64,000 nt of DNA from Amoebidium appalachense (GCA_963693365.1 CAVNZM010000016.1:6324001-6388000); one strand, 5' to 3'; shown: positions 24,350 through 54,317, counted from the first letter of the stretch. The notes: generated from the sequence alone by a model not told the origin. Numbers and translations: made by a program.

Positions 24350-24400
24350 CTCAAGGCCACGGCCATCTAGAGGTGTTTCTAGATGGCCGTGCTCAAGGCC
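24350..24400. mobile_element. 33-base foldback insertion with 9-base target duplication
   Basis: A perfect 14-base stem (24358-24371 with 24378-24391) around a 6-base loop is flanked on both sides by the direct repeat CTCAAGGCC (24350-24358 and 24392-24400). The layout is that of a very small foldback insertion or an insertion scar. Confidence 0.5.
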
Positions 24401-24689
24401 TAATATAGTCTGCTTCTCTTACGTCACACATAAATTGTCCTCAGCTGGTGTGCTCTTACCGGAACGTGTTGTTCGTTACCTATTTTTGTAGATTGGTCAG
24501 TCCGGCAGTCAAATTATACTAAGTAGTGTCAGGGAGTTCTCCATCCCATGCATAGGCCCATTTTGTTTTTGCTTTTTGCCCTGCCAAAGTCGACCTCAAA
24601 GTCTCAGGCTCAGGCTGTAGCTGACTGAGACTCTCAAGATATGTTCGACGACGTGTGTGTTGTGGACACCATGTTCTCGTGCTTCGTTT

Positions 24690-24857
24690 TTTTTTTAGCC
24701 TTGTAACCATGTTACGTCCAGCTTCATCGTTGCAAATTCTTCTTGTTGTTGACTATTACTTCGACATAGCTGGCGGCCATGGTCAAGGCGTACTTTTTTT
24801 TTCAGTTTCGGACAACCTCCTAGCTACCATCATTTCTTTACCCCCCCCCCCCGCCCT

Positions 24858-24888
<31 letters not shown>

Positions 24889-25423
24889 CACACACACTCA
24901 CACCCCACCCCCACCGTCTGCCCGCGTCCCCTCCCCCCCCTCCCCCTCCCCCTCCCCCCCCCCCCCCCCTCTCGCCCCGTTTAAACACACACACACACAC
25001 ACACACACCTCCCTGCCCCTCAAAAACATACATGCCCCACGATCCGTGCGCTTCAAACCTCCCGCCCCCCCCCCCCCCCTCCCCATCTCCCCCCTCCCCC
25101 CTCCCCCCCCCCCCCCCCCCCTCCCACCCCCTCTAAAGGCACCCCTCGCCCTCTCTTCCGCTCCGTCCGCCTAAATACACACCCCAAACCGCCTTGAACA
25201 ATCTCCCATTGCCTTGGCCCCATGCTGGCCCCCCTGGTTCCTTTTCCCCCCAGGCCATCACAGTAGGCTCCTCGTCTCCCTCCCTCCCTCTCCCCGCCTA
25301 AAGAAAAACACACACACGCACACACCCCGCCCCCTCCCCAGTCCCCCCTCCCTCCCCCTTCCCCTTCGTCCTCTCCTCCTTTTGTTTGGCAAATCTCTCC
25401 CGTGTCCTGAGTGATGCTGCCAT
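24690..25423 (-). CDS. possible small minus-strand gene
   Basis: An ATG at 25421-25423 in a GCCATGG context starts MAASLRTRERFAKQKEERTK, which has protein-like composition, up to a possible donor GTGTGTGCG near 25325. A terminal exon may read NSQQQEEFATMKLDVTWLQG and stop near 24690-24700. The two parts are separated by C-rich repeats and I cannot show they are joined. Confidence 0.25.
24841..25375. repeat. C-rich block with (CA)n
   Basis: C runs and short CA repeats extend over about 500 bases. Confidence 0.85.
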
Positions 25424-26527
25424 GGCCTTGCTACACACTATACATACACCTTGTTGAACAAGTGCAACTGTTACATCAAAAAACAGCGCTACTGGGTGTA
25501 ATGGTCGCCACCGTTGACGTGTCACATACAAGCACTCCTGATAAGGCCTCCAGCACACCCTTGCGCTCTGTTCATGTGTAGTCGTGTACGTGTGCTGGCA
25601 TAGCAGGTGCACGTGAAGCTGCTAAGGCCACAGGACAACAGCTAGTGATTGGATCTCCAATGCGCTATTAGTGTCGTTGTCAATATGATGTTTTATATTG
25701 TTTTGCTGAACTCTCACATATAGCGTCATGGCCCATGGGAACAGCTAGTGTACCCATGTAGAGGTCACTAGCTAGACTCATGCCGATTGAACTGTAACTG
25801 TACGTGTATCTATGTTTTTCCCGGCTCCTATGCTTATACCCCGTTGTGATTGAGATGCTGCTGCACACTGCAGTAGCTAAGGCTTCGAATTATGTGCACG
25901 TATGTATGTCTTAGAGTTGACTCCCTCCATGGGTCGGATGGCATTCAACTCAAAGTTCCGCGGCTGGACGGTGGATTGGAACATATCTAGTAATAATGCG
26001 GTAAAACTTTCGTCAAGCATTTTGTACCTGTGTCACGGTCGTCTTTTGTTCTATATCCCTTGGTCCGGTAAATTGGTAGGTGTGCCCGCGGCAGTTGGTC
26101 AGAAGTGTATACGTAGTGTAAGATAATCTACCATTCTCGGTCAGATACAACACTGGTACCCTTTTCTTTTTTCTCTTCTTCTTTTTTTTTTTTTGTGTGT
26201 GTGTACGTGTCACGTGACATGCATGTGTACGTGTGTGTGCGCGTGCGTGTGTGTGTACATACGTGTCTGTGTGGGGGGGGGGGGGGGGGAGGGGGGGAGG
26301 GGGGGGGGGAGGGGGCAAGGAGACGCTTAGTGTATGAAACGTAGTTTCCTAGCGACCTGTGTGACTTCGATAACATGTACACGCCAAATGTGTGTTAATA
26401 CAGAACAAAATTACCTTGTAAATTTATGTGCGTACATCTATGCTTGTCTCTAATCATGAGGGTGTGCCTGTGTGTGCCTGTGACACTGTGTGTGTGTGCA
26501 GTGTGTTGGACGGGAAAAGGGGTGGGT

Positions 26528-26562
<35 letters not shown>

Positions 26563-27726
26563 GGTCGCAGAACCCACACGCTGGGGCCCAACACGGGAAG
26601 GGATTGAAAGGGGGGGGAAGAGGAGGAGGAGGAGGAGGAGGGGGGGGGGGGGGGGGGGTGGCACCCGAGTCTACATTGAAGTCTCGAAAGTCGAGTGGTC
26701 TACATAAGACGGTTATGTTGAAGTGAAACATCATGTTTCAAGAGCCGTGTTTATATGGGGATCCAGAGCCAACAACCTTCAGTAGCATATTAGGTACACG
26801 TACACATTTCTTCAACAATAGTTTTCCTCGGCAAACAAAACTAAATTTGGGGTATATCATAGCTAAAACAGAATAAGATAGATACCTGCCACGGCATCGA
26901 TTGAGTAATAACGGTCAGTGAACACGAGTCACAATGTTTTGATGTGCATTCTAGATCTAAGGTAAAGTATCATACTCCGGAGGTATCGTTAAACAGAAAA
27001 GTACATTCCCTGTGTGTGACGGTATTAAATATGAACTATATGTAGTCACACATGATATATCCACAACATGAACTGCATTGTCGATTCAAACCTCAACGGG
27101 AAACGGTTAACCCCCCCCCCCCCCCCCCCCCCCCTTTCCCCCCTCCTCCTCCCCCCCCCCCCCCCCCCCCCCCCCCACCCCCTCCCTCCCCCCCTTTATA
27201 ATGTTGGTGTGCTCGTATTTTCCCTTGCCTATTAACTAAAAGGGGAACCATCGCATGTGGTCTTTTTTTGCTAATACAAAGGAGATAGAAGATTTGGTAC
27301 ACATAATTTGCATGCTTTCTATGCCTATTGTACATGAACTCTTTTGTTGGTTAGATTGTAATGCTATTATCCAACTGAACCCCCAACACCTCACAGATCT
27401 GCCTGCTATTGTACATATCTTCCGGTTGATACAGAGTTGGAGGAAAATGGGAAAACCGTAACAAAGAAAAACCAAAACGAAACCAAAAATGCAGGTTTAA
27501 CATACAAAAACGCCTCTGTAACCTGGTAATGGTGGTGATGGTGATGATGTAGGTGGTGGCTGTGTGTAGGTGTGTAGGTGTGTATGAATGTAGGCGTCTG
27601 CATGTGTGTGGGTTGGTGTTGGTGGTGTGGTGGTGAAGGGGGGCGGGGGGGGGGGGGGGGGGGGGGAGAGGGAGAGGGGAGGGGAGGGGGAGGGGAGGGG
27701 GGGGGGGGGAGGGGGGTAGCCATTCC
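25424..27726. other. unique DNA with G and C runs, no gene recognised
   Basis: Homopolymers lie at 26270-26312, 26522-26560, 26640-26658, 27110-27195 and 27640-27716. A GAGGAG repeat lies at 26620. Short open frames at 25902-26126 and 27255-27461 have no splice or family support. The interval is downstream of SLF1. Confidence 0.5.
27640..27718. repeat. poly-G/GA tract at the 3' end of SLF1
   Basis: G and GGGGA runs end a few bases from the SLF1 stop codon. Confidence 0.85.
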
Positions 27727-45852
<18,126 letters not shown>

Positions 45853-46214
45853 TTTATAGTAGGACCGCTCGTGACGGTCACCAGTAAAGAAGTTTAAGCT
45901 GTCAGTTTTTATAGGGGGGACTTTTTTCCTGTCTCAATAGACGCGACCTCGTGAATTTGTGTGGCTAACCGACTCCAAGAATTCTAACCAGCTTTGCTAT
46001 ATTTTTCAGTTGAGCTTCAATAAAACAATCCGCACGTTCTTTTTCCTGCTCTCTATCTACTGTATTACCCTACTGTTGCTTATACTTTTTTCCTCAAGAA
46101 TCAGCGGGTTCGTTCCAAAAGCCTTCTCCGAAGGCCTTGGTCACTGGTTGACTGGTTGGACTGAGCCATCATGCACCGATGAGCGGTTGTGTAACCAAGG
46201 GTTCGCGCCAAAAT

Positions 46215-46270
46215 CAAAAATATGCGATGTGATTGGCTAGCTCAGATGATTACGTCATAGTGACGTGACC
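46215..46270. promoter_or_regulatory. candidate SLF1 promoter: CCAAT and CRE motifs
   Basis: GTGATTGGCTAGC (inverted CCAAT) is followed by ATTACGTCATAGTGACGTGA, two CREB/ATF-like half palindromes 5 bases apart, about 370 bases upstream of the SLF1 ATG. The duplicate at 53390-53425 retains the same arrangement. Confidence 0.5.
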
Positions 46271-46491
46271 CTTCTGAGACTTGTTTTTATGTTCCTCTAG
46301 CGCTGGCAACATTATCATTGTAAAGCAACACTGGTCTACAAAGTTTTGAAAGCCTGGCGTGAGCGAACTGGCCAAGTGAGCAAGAATGCTTATGCTTAGT
46401 GCCCTTCGACAAGTTGGTTGGCGAGTTCGCTTACCCATGGTAATGGCAACGAGGTTTCTTTTCAACTTCAGAAGCCAGAAGGTCGATTTAG

Positions 46492-47169
46492 GCTGAAGAC
46501 GAGCTGGCGAAGGCTCAAGCCGAGCTGGCAGTACTACGACAGGCGGTCGCCTACGAGCGGAAGGCGGTTGCTCTTGCTGAGGGGGCGGTCGCCTACTGCG
46601 GAAGGCATTGCTCGTGCTGAGGAGGCGGTCGCCTTCGAGCGGCAGAGAGTAGAGAAATTGACCCACGTTGTAGATAAGGCGGTTTCTTGGCAACGAGCGG
46701 AGTGTTGTAGAAAAATTGACCCAATACGTCGAGATCGCCCGGACTGCCGAAAAACATGTAAACTTGCTAAGGCCAAGGTACGAAATTCTGGCCGTTCGCT
46801 TCGGCCTTGAAACTATTGGAAATATCGTGAGGAAAACACTTCAGAAGCCAGACATGAGCCTGAATTCATGAAGGCTGCGGTGGAGGCTGTTGGGTCGGAC
46901 GCGAGGTTTGTTGGTGCCCTCAAGGAGTTGGAGAAACAGCCAGGGGGTCCAGCAAAGTCAGAGTGATCATGTCTGGTTGGAAACATGTTCTGACGTTTGC
47001 TGATAAACCTCATCACCAAGTACTTTACGAACTAGAGGTGGCTGACGAGTACTACAGGCTTGTAGTTTTTCCGCGTAGTTCCCGGGAAGCCTTAAAGTTC
47101 TGCTTCAGGGTATTTGGCATCCAATTGGATGTAGGGATCGAAACAAGTGGGATTGAATCAAAGACGTAA
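46492..47169 (+). pseudogene. broken coding remnant, probably of a mobile element
   Basis: Coding-like sequence starts with AEDELAKAQAELAVLRQAVA and continues in a shifted frame after about 46600 (ARAEEAVAFERQRVEKLTHV). A segment ending KAAVEAVGSDARFVGALKEL stops at TGA 46964-46966. Three bases later a second frame starts (ATG 46969) and runs 66 codons, including DEYYRLVVFPRSSREALKFC, to a stop at 47167-47169. A coiled-coil ORF followed closely by a second ORF recalls retroelement gag-like proteins, but no diagnostic motif (zinc knuckle, protease, reverse transcriptase) is seen. Frameshifts show decay. It could also be a broken host gene. Confidence 0.4.
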
Positions 47170-47309
47170 GAACGGTTGCTGCATAAGACTACCATCACGT
47201 CGTGGAAGGGTTTGAACTGCGGACGACCGTATCGAAACAAAAACGTCAAGTGAATAATGATTGTTTGTCAAGAATGTGCGAGGAAGGGGTTAAGCTGCCT
47301 CATCTTATC

Positions 47310-47312
47310 GTA

Positions 47313-47356
<44 letters not shown>

Positions 47357-47420
47357 CCCCCCCCCCCCCCCCTCTGTCCCGCTTTCTCTTTCTCTCAGCT
47401 CTCTCTCTCTCTCTCTCTCT

Positions 47421-47470
<50 letters not shown>

Positions 47471-47580
47471 CTCTCTTTATCCCCCCCCCCCCCCCCCCCC
47501 CCCCCGGAGAGTCTCTCTTAATATCTCTCTCTCTCGATCTCTCTCTCTCCCCTCCCTCCCCCACCCCTCTCTCTCCCTCT
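47310..47580. repeat. (CT)n, (CTAT)n and poly-C tract
   Basis: CT repeats broken by C runs at 47354-47373 and 47480-47507, and a (CTAT)n stretch near 47450. Confidence 0.9.
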
Positions 47581-47634
47581 ATGTGTGTGTGTGCGTGCGT
47601 GCGTGTTTGTGGGCCCAACCACATTGGCAAAGTC

Positions 47635-47935
47635 AACCTGCAAAAAGCAGAATTATTTAGCAAGAGCAGCATTATTCTGCAAAAAGCAGAAATATTCTGC
47701 AAAAGCCGAATTCTTCTGTGAAAAAGCAGCTGCAAAAGCATTTTTTTTCTGTAAAAGCATATTTAAGCTGCAAAAAGCAAAAATCACTCGGCTTTTTAGC
47801 AGAATTATTCTGCTCTTAGCAGAATTTATCCGCACAAATCGACAGTAAAATAAACTCGCTCCAGACAGAATAATTCTGTTTTTGCAGAATAATTCAGAAT
47901 AATCCTGCTTTTTGCAGAATTAATCTACTCTATTT
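47635..47935. repeat. field of short inverted repeats with core TTCTGC/GCAGAA
   Basis: About 300 bases hold at least a dozen interspersed copies of CTGCAAAAAGCAGAA-like and CAGAATAATTCTG-like palindromes. The two orientations alternate, so the whole block can fold into many stem-loops. Confidence 0.75.
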
Positions 47936-47974
47936 ATAAGCAAGTTGAATCTTTCAGCTGACGTGGTTGAGTCC

Positions 47975-48045
47975 TTGTGCGCCCGCGCCCGCGCCCGCGC
48001 GTGTGCGCGCGCGCGCGCGCGCGCGTGTGTGTGTGTGCAATATAA
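47975..48045. repeat. (GCCC)n, (CG)n and (GT)n
   Basis: Short alternating purine-pyrimidine tract. Confidence 0.85.
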
Positions 48046-48880
48046 TACTATGTGTTTGTGCTTGACAATGCTTGCTTGCGTGTTTTACCGACTCGGATCT
48101 GTTCTTCCGTGAGTTGCACTAAGTCTGTATGTGCACGAGCAACATGTTCTTATGCGCGGACATCACTTAAATATGTGCCCATACCCGCGCCCATAGCATG
48201 TATAAGGTTTTTTGACTTTCGATTGCATCGGAAAGCTACTATGATATTAGTAGTAAATATCGAAAACCCTCCGCCCCCTCCCTCCCTTTTTTTTGGGGGG
48301 GGGGGGGGGGGGGGGGGGGGTATGGCTTGTGCCGGACAATGTAAGCATGCGCGCGTAGCCTGACCTGAAAAAGAAGATGGATACAGTTTTTACAACCTGC
48401 CAGTACCGACATCTGTGTGCAATATATATGTACTATCTGGACATAAGTCTTCGGGTTCGACAGTCACATCGATTCAATACAAGTGTGCCGCCATGCGTAG
48501 GTCTGCCCCCGACACTTGTGATGCCGGACAGTGTGTGTGTGCCGTCACACACACTTAGCAGCATTGGGCACACTCGTGGATAACCTTGATCACCTTAGCT
48601 ACGTTAGTGTTAGGTTGCAAGTCACTAACTGTCGTCCTTTGTGTGTTGTTGCAATCGCGAGCCAGCGCGAGATAACAAGGGCTTGGGTGACGACCCAATA
48701 GAATTGTGTAGAGACTTTATTATGGTCTGGGTGCCAGCCCCATGTGCTTTAGTCTAGTGAGACGATAGACAGAGATAGATAGCTAGTTTAGGTGCCGCCC
48801 TACTAGCTAATGTGTGGAGTGCCGTCTCAAAGATACGAGAGAGTAGCAGAGATAGTATAGTGTGAAAAGCTTTCTTACAG
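48046..48880. other. unique DNA, possibly mobile-element derived
   Basis: No gene recognised. A G run lies at 48295-48320. A GTGCC(G/A)(T/C)C motif recurs at about 48539, 48729, 48791, 48819 and 48932. Confidence 0.35.
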
Positions 48881-49033
48881 AGGGAGGGAGGGAGGGAGGG
48901 AGGGAGGGAGGGGGAGAGAGGGAGAGGGTATGTGCCGTCAACTGCTATTGATTCTGTGGGGAGAGGGGGAGAGGGAGAGGGGGAGGGGGGGGAGGGGGGA
49001 GGGGGGGAGGAGGGAGAGGGAGAGGGAGAGGGG

Positions 49034-49064
<31 letters not shown>

Positions 49065-49092
49065 GGAGGGAGGGAGAGAGAGAGAGGAAGAA

Positions 49093-49129
<37 letters not shown>

Positions 49130-49320
49130 CACACAGAGAAAGAGAGAGAGCGAGCGAGAGAGAGAGAGAGGGGGGGAGGGGGGGGGGGAGGGAGAGAAAG
49201 AGAGAGAGAGAGAGGGAGAGAGAGAAACATATAACCAACAACGAGGGGGGGGGGGGGGGGGGGGGGGCAGCAAGCAATGGCGGGGAGAGAGAGAGGGGAG
49301 GGGGGGGGGGGGGGGGGAGG
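48881..49320. repeat. (GA)n, (GGGA)n and poly-G block
   Basis: Purine-only tract with short interruptions. Confidence 0.9.
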
Positions 49321-49519
49321 CATACCGAAGTCAACAGCATTGTAGTGAGATACGAAGGGAGAAACACGTCGACGTGTGAAGATTCGAACGTGTGCCGTTC
49401 GATGCAGTGTGCCTGTGCACTTGTCCAGGCAGACAGTGACTCACACAGGATGGCGTTGGCTGGGATGGTGTCTCCCTCGTGAACAAAAGTGCTACCCCCT
49501 GCTTATAGCAGACTGTGTG

Positions 49520-49594
49520 TGTGGGTTGGGGGGGGGGGGGGGGGGGGGGGGGAGGGAAGGAGGAGGAGGGGGGAGGTATGGAGGGGGAGGGTGT

Positions 49595-49625
<31 letters not shown>

Positions 49626-49748
49626 GGGGGGGGGGAGGTATGGAGGGGGTGACGGAAAGAGGGAAAAGGGTGGGTGTGTGTGTGGGTATGTGGGTGTGTG
49701 GGTGGGTGTGGATTTGGGGGGGGGGGGGGGGGGGGGGGGTGAGACGGG

Positions 49749-49809
<61 letters not shown>

Positions 49810-49852
49810 CGTGCGTGCGTGTGTGCGTGTGTGTGCGCATATTTGCGTGTGT

Positions 49853-49908
<56 letters not shown>

Positions 49909-49920
49909 GCGTGCACGCTC
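49520..49920. repeat. poly-G and (GT)n tracts in the duplicate intron 5
   Basis: The arrangement of G runs and GT repeats parallels 42118-42460, but lengths differ. Confidence 0.85.
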
Positions 49921-49959
49921 GCGTGTGTGTATGTAGTTGTGCACATTGCTGTTACTTCA

Positions 49960-50345
49960 TAGGTGTCATCTCTTCCATTTCATTCTCATTTTCTCTTCCC
50001 ATCCTTTACCCTCTTCCTCTCTCCCATCCCACCAACTGCCATCTGCTTTGAACCACACGCATGTGTGTTCCACCAGCTTCCATACAATACATAAATTATC
50101 TATCAGTCTTTCTCTCTCAGCCTTTCTTCCCTCTCTCCTTACTTCCTTCCTACCCTACCCCCCTCTCTCTTCCCTCCCCCCCTCTCCTTCTCTTTCTCTC
50201 TCCATCCCTCCCTCTCTCTCCCCCACTTCCCTCTTTCACTCTTCCCTCCCTCCCTCACTCTTCCCCACCTACCTCCCTCCCTCCCTTGGCTCCCTCTTCC
50301 CTCCCTCCCTCTCCCTCTGTTTCCTTTCCCTTCCTCCCAGTAAAA
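49960..50345. repeat. C/T-rich tract in the duplicate
   Basis: CCTCC and CTCTT repeats, paralogous to 42640-42900. Confidence 0.85.
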
Positions 50346-50739
50346 ACCACTCTTTATTTCGCACATTCACCTACCCTGCATATTTGTTGAAGTGAATGAT
50401 GTCCCCATCCCTACCCACAATCACGGCACGAATGGACCGATAGGGCAGGTGGTCAGTGGGAAACGGTGCCTCCCCGCCCTGCCTCCACCCTCCTCTTTCT
50501 GTGTAAGAGCATGTGATTTGTGGGATTTGGTCTCGCTTATATCTTGAATATTTGATGTGTACACAGCTCTATGCAACAAAGTATAATGCAAAAATGGGAG
50601 GGGCTAGGGGAGATCATAATCATTCTTTGATTAAAGGCTTCCACTTTCTCTCTTTCATTTCATATTTTTTTTTTTGATCTTTAGTATTTTCTATTTTTAA
50701 TATTGCTATTATTCATTACTATCACCCAGACGAGGAGAG

Positions 50740-51163
50740 GGAGGAGGGAGGGGAGGGGGGTGGGTGGGTGGGGGTGGGGGTGGGGTGGGGGGAGAGGAAG
50801 GGGGGGGGGGGGGGGGGGGGGGGGGGGGTAATATCACTTAAGCGTGCGCAGAAGTGCCCTCACAGGCTTGACGTCACTGCTTGTAGCAGGGACATCCCTC
50901 TCCGTCCACACATAGCTATTCTCATCCTGCCACGAACCACACTCTACACTGTCCGTGACATAGCTGGCCTTGAGTATCCACAGACCTTGTTTAAGGGAAA
51001 GGAGATGTTTAAATTTTTTTTTTGTGTGTGTGGGGGGGGGGGGGGGGGAGGGGGGGTTTGAACGTATTAAATGGTACGAATAAAACAGTAAGAATAAAAG
51101 AAAAATGAGTGAAGCAGGGATCGAGCCTGTAACCTCTTGTTGTGGCGGTGGTGGGGGGAAGAA

Positions 51164-51198
<35 letters not shown>

Positions 51199-51200
51199 TG
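50740..51200. repeat. poly-G tracts around duplicate exon 4
   Basis: G runs at 50799-50828, 51031-51057 and 51165-51196. 51055-51140 is the paralog of 43972-44060. Confidence 0.8.
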
Positions 51201-51279
51201 TGTTTTTGTACCATGCAGGCAACAAATTCGATCACCTTCTATGCTGTATTGAGTGCCAAAGTTCTCCCTCCCAGCATTC

Positions 51280-51900
51280 CCTCCCCCCCCCCCCCCCTCC
51301 CCCCCCCCCCCCCCCCACCCACCCACCCACCCACCCACCCCACCCCACCTCCGCCCGCCCACTCACTTTACCATCAAGCTCCCCCCTTCCCTCCCCCCCC
51401 CCCCCCCCTGCCCCCTCTCTCCTCTCTCTTCCCATACATGCATCCTTTACGTCCGCTTATCCCCCCCTCCTCCCCCATATTGTTTCTCCAATTACCATCA
51501 CCACTAGACCCTTGTGTGTAGTTGAACTTTGTAAATTACCCACTACAAGAATAACAGCTGCAAGCCTAGACGTCAGTTTACAAACACCTGAAAGGAGCGG
51601 GGAAATACAGGTAATGCTTGTGTCACAGAGCTGAAGCAAATTCAGGTTAGACCCCCCTCCTCCCCTCTCCCCTCTCCCCTCCCCCCCCCCCCCCCTCAAA
51701 AAAAAAAAAAAAAAAAAAAAAGCCTACCACCACCACCAACACCACTCCAATATCCACTTCACAGTATCCGTACACCTCCACCTCTTCTAACCCCATCTAC
51801 TTGTGCACTCCCCCTCCCCCACAACCCCCCCCTCCCCCCCCCCATTCCCTATTCCCCTACACCCCCACAACACCACCACCACTCTACTTTCTTACCCCTC
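51280..51900. repeat. C-rich tracts and a poly-A run in the duplicate
   Basis: C runs with (CCCA)n near 51320 and an A run at 51698-51721. Confidence 0.85.
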
Positions 51901-53229
51901 CCCCTCCCCTTTTCAATAATAAATGTACCTTTTGCTGCAGCTTCCAGCACTTTGCCGTTGAGTCTGGGTGGCTCTACGCAGATCAGATGAGTGCACTCAG
52001 GTCGGATGTTCTGAGGGAATAAGTCATTTGGCGTGCCATATGACCCATGTCATCTCATTATGATCTCACTCGGAAAGGGGCTGGTGTGCAAATTCAGAAC
52101 CTAGGCACCTGCTGCTTTTATACGTGCATCATAATGCCATTATACTGACTCCTTCACCTATGGGTGAAACGTGAACACGTGCGTGCTCATAGACGGGGCC
52201 ACAGAACTCGTACAAGAACACACCTACACCAGCAAGCTATTTCAGCACACAGGAACGAAACCGAAAATCCGGTATCCAATAGGCGCAAACAAAAACACAC
52301 ACATACAGGGCAGATGAGCATACCAGCACGCACTGAAACCACACATGCATAAAAGAAGAGTGCATTGCATAGGCGAATCAAGCAAGCCTCTTCACATCAA
52401 CAAAAAGAAATAATAAATATAATTACCTTCTCTGCATGTTCGATGTAGATTCCCTCTAAAACCTTGATGTTATCCTCCAGCTCTGCCTCTCGTTCAGTGC
52501 ACTGCAGAGTCCAGAGTGCCACATTGTCAAATATTATATAAGACAAGGTGAACAGAAAGAAGTAATCTTTAACTTCGTATTCGTGGTTAAGCTTCCTATC
52601 CTAATTGCTGCACAGATTCTCGACAAAAATACATATATTACCGTAAGTATCTTACACTGCTAAGAAGGTTGCCCTCAAAAAACCGAGAACCTGACTTCCC
52701 ACCAGTACCCTCCCCTCCTCCTCCCCGCTCATCCCCCCCCACCCTCCCCCCTCCCCCTTCCTCACCTCTCCCCCTTATAAACCCTAGAGAAGGCCCCATC
52801 AACCCACGAGCTTAAAAAAACGAAACAATATCTCGAGCAGGGAACTAGTCGGAATACTTGCCTTTCCACATAGCCTTCTCGAGTTTGTTCCCCGGCATAT
52901 GCTGCTGTGGATGCAGGACGTTTGAAAAAACGGCGTTTTCAACTCGACCATTTCTAATGTGACCGCTCGTGACGGTCAAAAATAATGGCTAACCTGTCAC
53001 TCCTTGAAGGAGAGATAGTTTTCCTGCCCCAATAGACTCGTAGACTCGTGTGTATTTGTGTAGTCCACCCTCTCCAAGAATTCTGGACAGCTTTTCTATG
53101 CCTTTCGGTTGAGCTTCAACAAAACAAGTCATCGGCTTTTCGTTCTGCGCTCTACCTGCTGTATTTTTCTACTAGTTTTTTTTTAATTTTTCCCCAAGAA
53201 TCAGCGGAGTTCCGAAGGCTTTCTCCACA

Positions 53230-53282
<53 letters not shown>
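53230..53282. repeat. (CA)n microsatellite
   Basis: About 50 bases of CA upstream of the duplicate SLF1 start. The parent locus lacks it. Confidence 0.9.
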
Positions 53283-53285
<3 letters not shown>

Positions 53286-53389
53286 CACAAACTTGCTTGA
53301 TGTTCACGACGTGAGGCTGAGCCCTCATGATCATGAGCGGTTCAAGTGTCTAACCTGCCAGGTTCGCGCCAAAATCAAAATCGTGCAGT

Positions 53390-53428
53390 GTCATTGGCTA
53401 ACTAGCCTAATTACGTCATAGTGACGTC
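53390..53428. promoter_or_regulatory. duplicated CCAAT/CRE promoter motifs
   Basis: GTCATTGGCTAAC and ATTACGTCATAGTGACGTCA, with both CRE half sites complete. They lie about 440 bases upstream of the duplicate ATG and also face the plus-strand gene starting at 55305. Confidence 0.5.
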
Positions 53429-53477
53429 AAAGTTGCCCCGGCTAGGCTTAGTCCACCGGAGGAGTGCCAGTGACTGC

Positions 53478-53898
53478 ACACATGTCCTACCCCCGGATTC
53501 CGGCACTTTTTTCTAGCTCGGAAATAATGCATCAACCAGCGCCCGACCCGACCGAGATAAGTCCAAATTGGCGCTGGTTCAGGCGGTATAGGGGGAGCGC
53601 CCAGGAGGGCGTTCGATGGCTGGGTCGGGCTCACACATATACCACCCCCCGATTCCGGCAGTTTTTTCTAGCTCGGAAATGATTCATCCGGCTGTGTCCG
53701 ACCCATGCGAGATAGTCTAAATTCGGCGGGGCTCATGCAGGAAAGGGCGGGCGGCCGGAGGACTTTCCGGGGCTAGGGTCGCCACCTTGCGCGAGGTGTA
53801 GGCCCAGCTTTGCGTTTGTTTGCTACCCGAAGGCTGATGCTTAACATAACTTTGGCCCTAGTTTGCGTGAGAAAGGCAGAAGGGAGCTCTGGGAAAGC

Positions 53899-53953
<55 letters not shown>

Positions 53954-54215
53954 GCTAAGAGAGATTCTGGAGGGAGATCTCTAGAACGAGGGAGATCTTT
54001 GAGCTGCTCGATAGAGAGAGATCTCTGAGAGAGTTAGAGAGAGAGACTCGAGGGAGAGAGCCTGAGTGTGACACTGTGTATGTTTTTGTGAGTGAGTGTG
54101 TGTCAGGCTGGGAGAAGGCCCTGAGAGAGAGAGACAGAGAGAGGGAGAGAGCGGAAAGAGAGAGAGGGGGAGAGAGAGAGAGAGAGTGTGTGTGTGTGTG
54201 TGTGAAGAGAGCGAA

Positions 54216-54250
<35 letters not shown>

Positions 54251-54317
54251 AAAGAGAGGGATAGAGGAAGAGAGACAGAGAGACAGAGAGAGAGGAGAGA
54301 GAGATAGAGAGAAGTCT

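Larger units (their letters stand above)
49326..52951 (-). pseudogene. duplicated SLF1 5' end (exons 1-6), disabled
   Basis: Six exons match SLF1 exons 1-6 in order, size and splice phase: 52862-52951, 52427-52501, 51929-52010, 50864-50985, 50375-50494 and 49326-49512. Exon 1 is about 86 percent identical by eye and exon 4 about 99 percent. Exon 5 has one extra base (120 against 119), which shifts the frame. Exon 6 has TAA at 49503-49505 where SLF1 has CGA. Promoter motifs and the GC donor are kept. Only the BRCT part is present, so the copy cannot encode a full SLF1. A short transcript that ends after BRCT1, or one that splices into SLF1 exon 7, remains possible. Confidence 0.75.

Noticed and set aside
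25902-26126. 74-codon plus-strand frame
   Set aside because: No similarity, no splice sites and ordinary length for chance.
27255-27461. 68-codon plus-strand frame
   Set aside because: Protein-like at first sight, but both strands are open here and nothing supports it.
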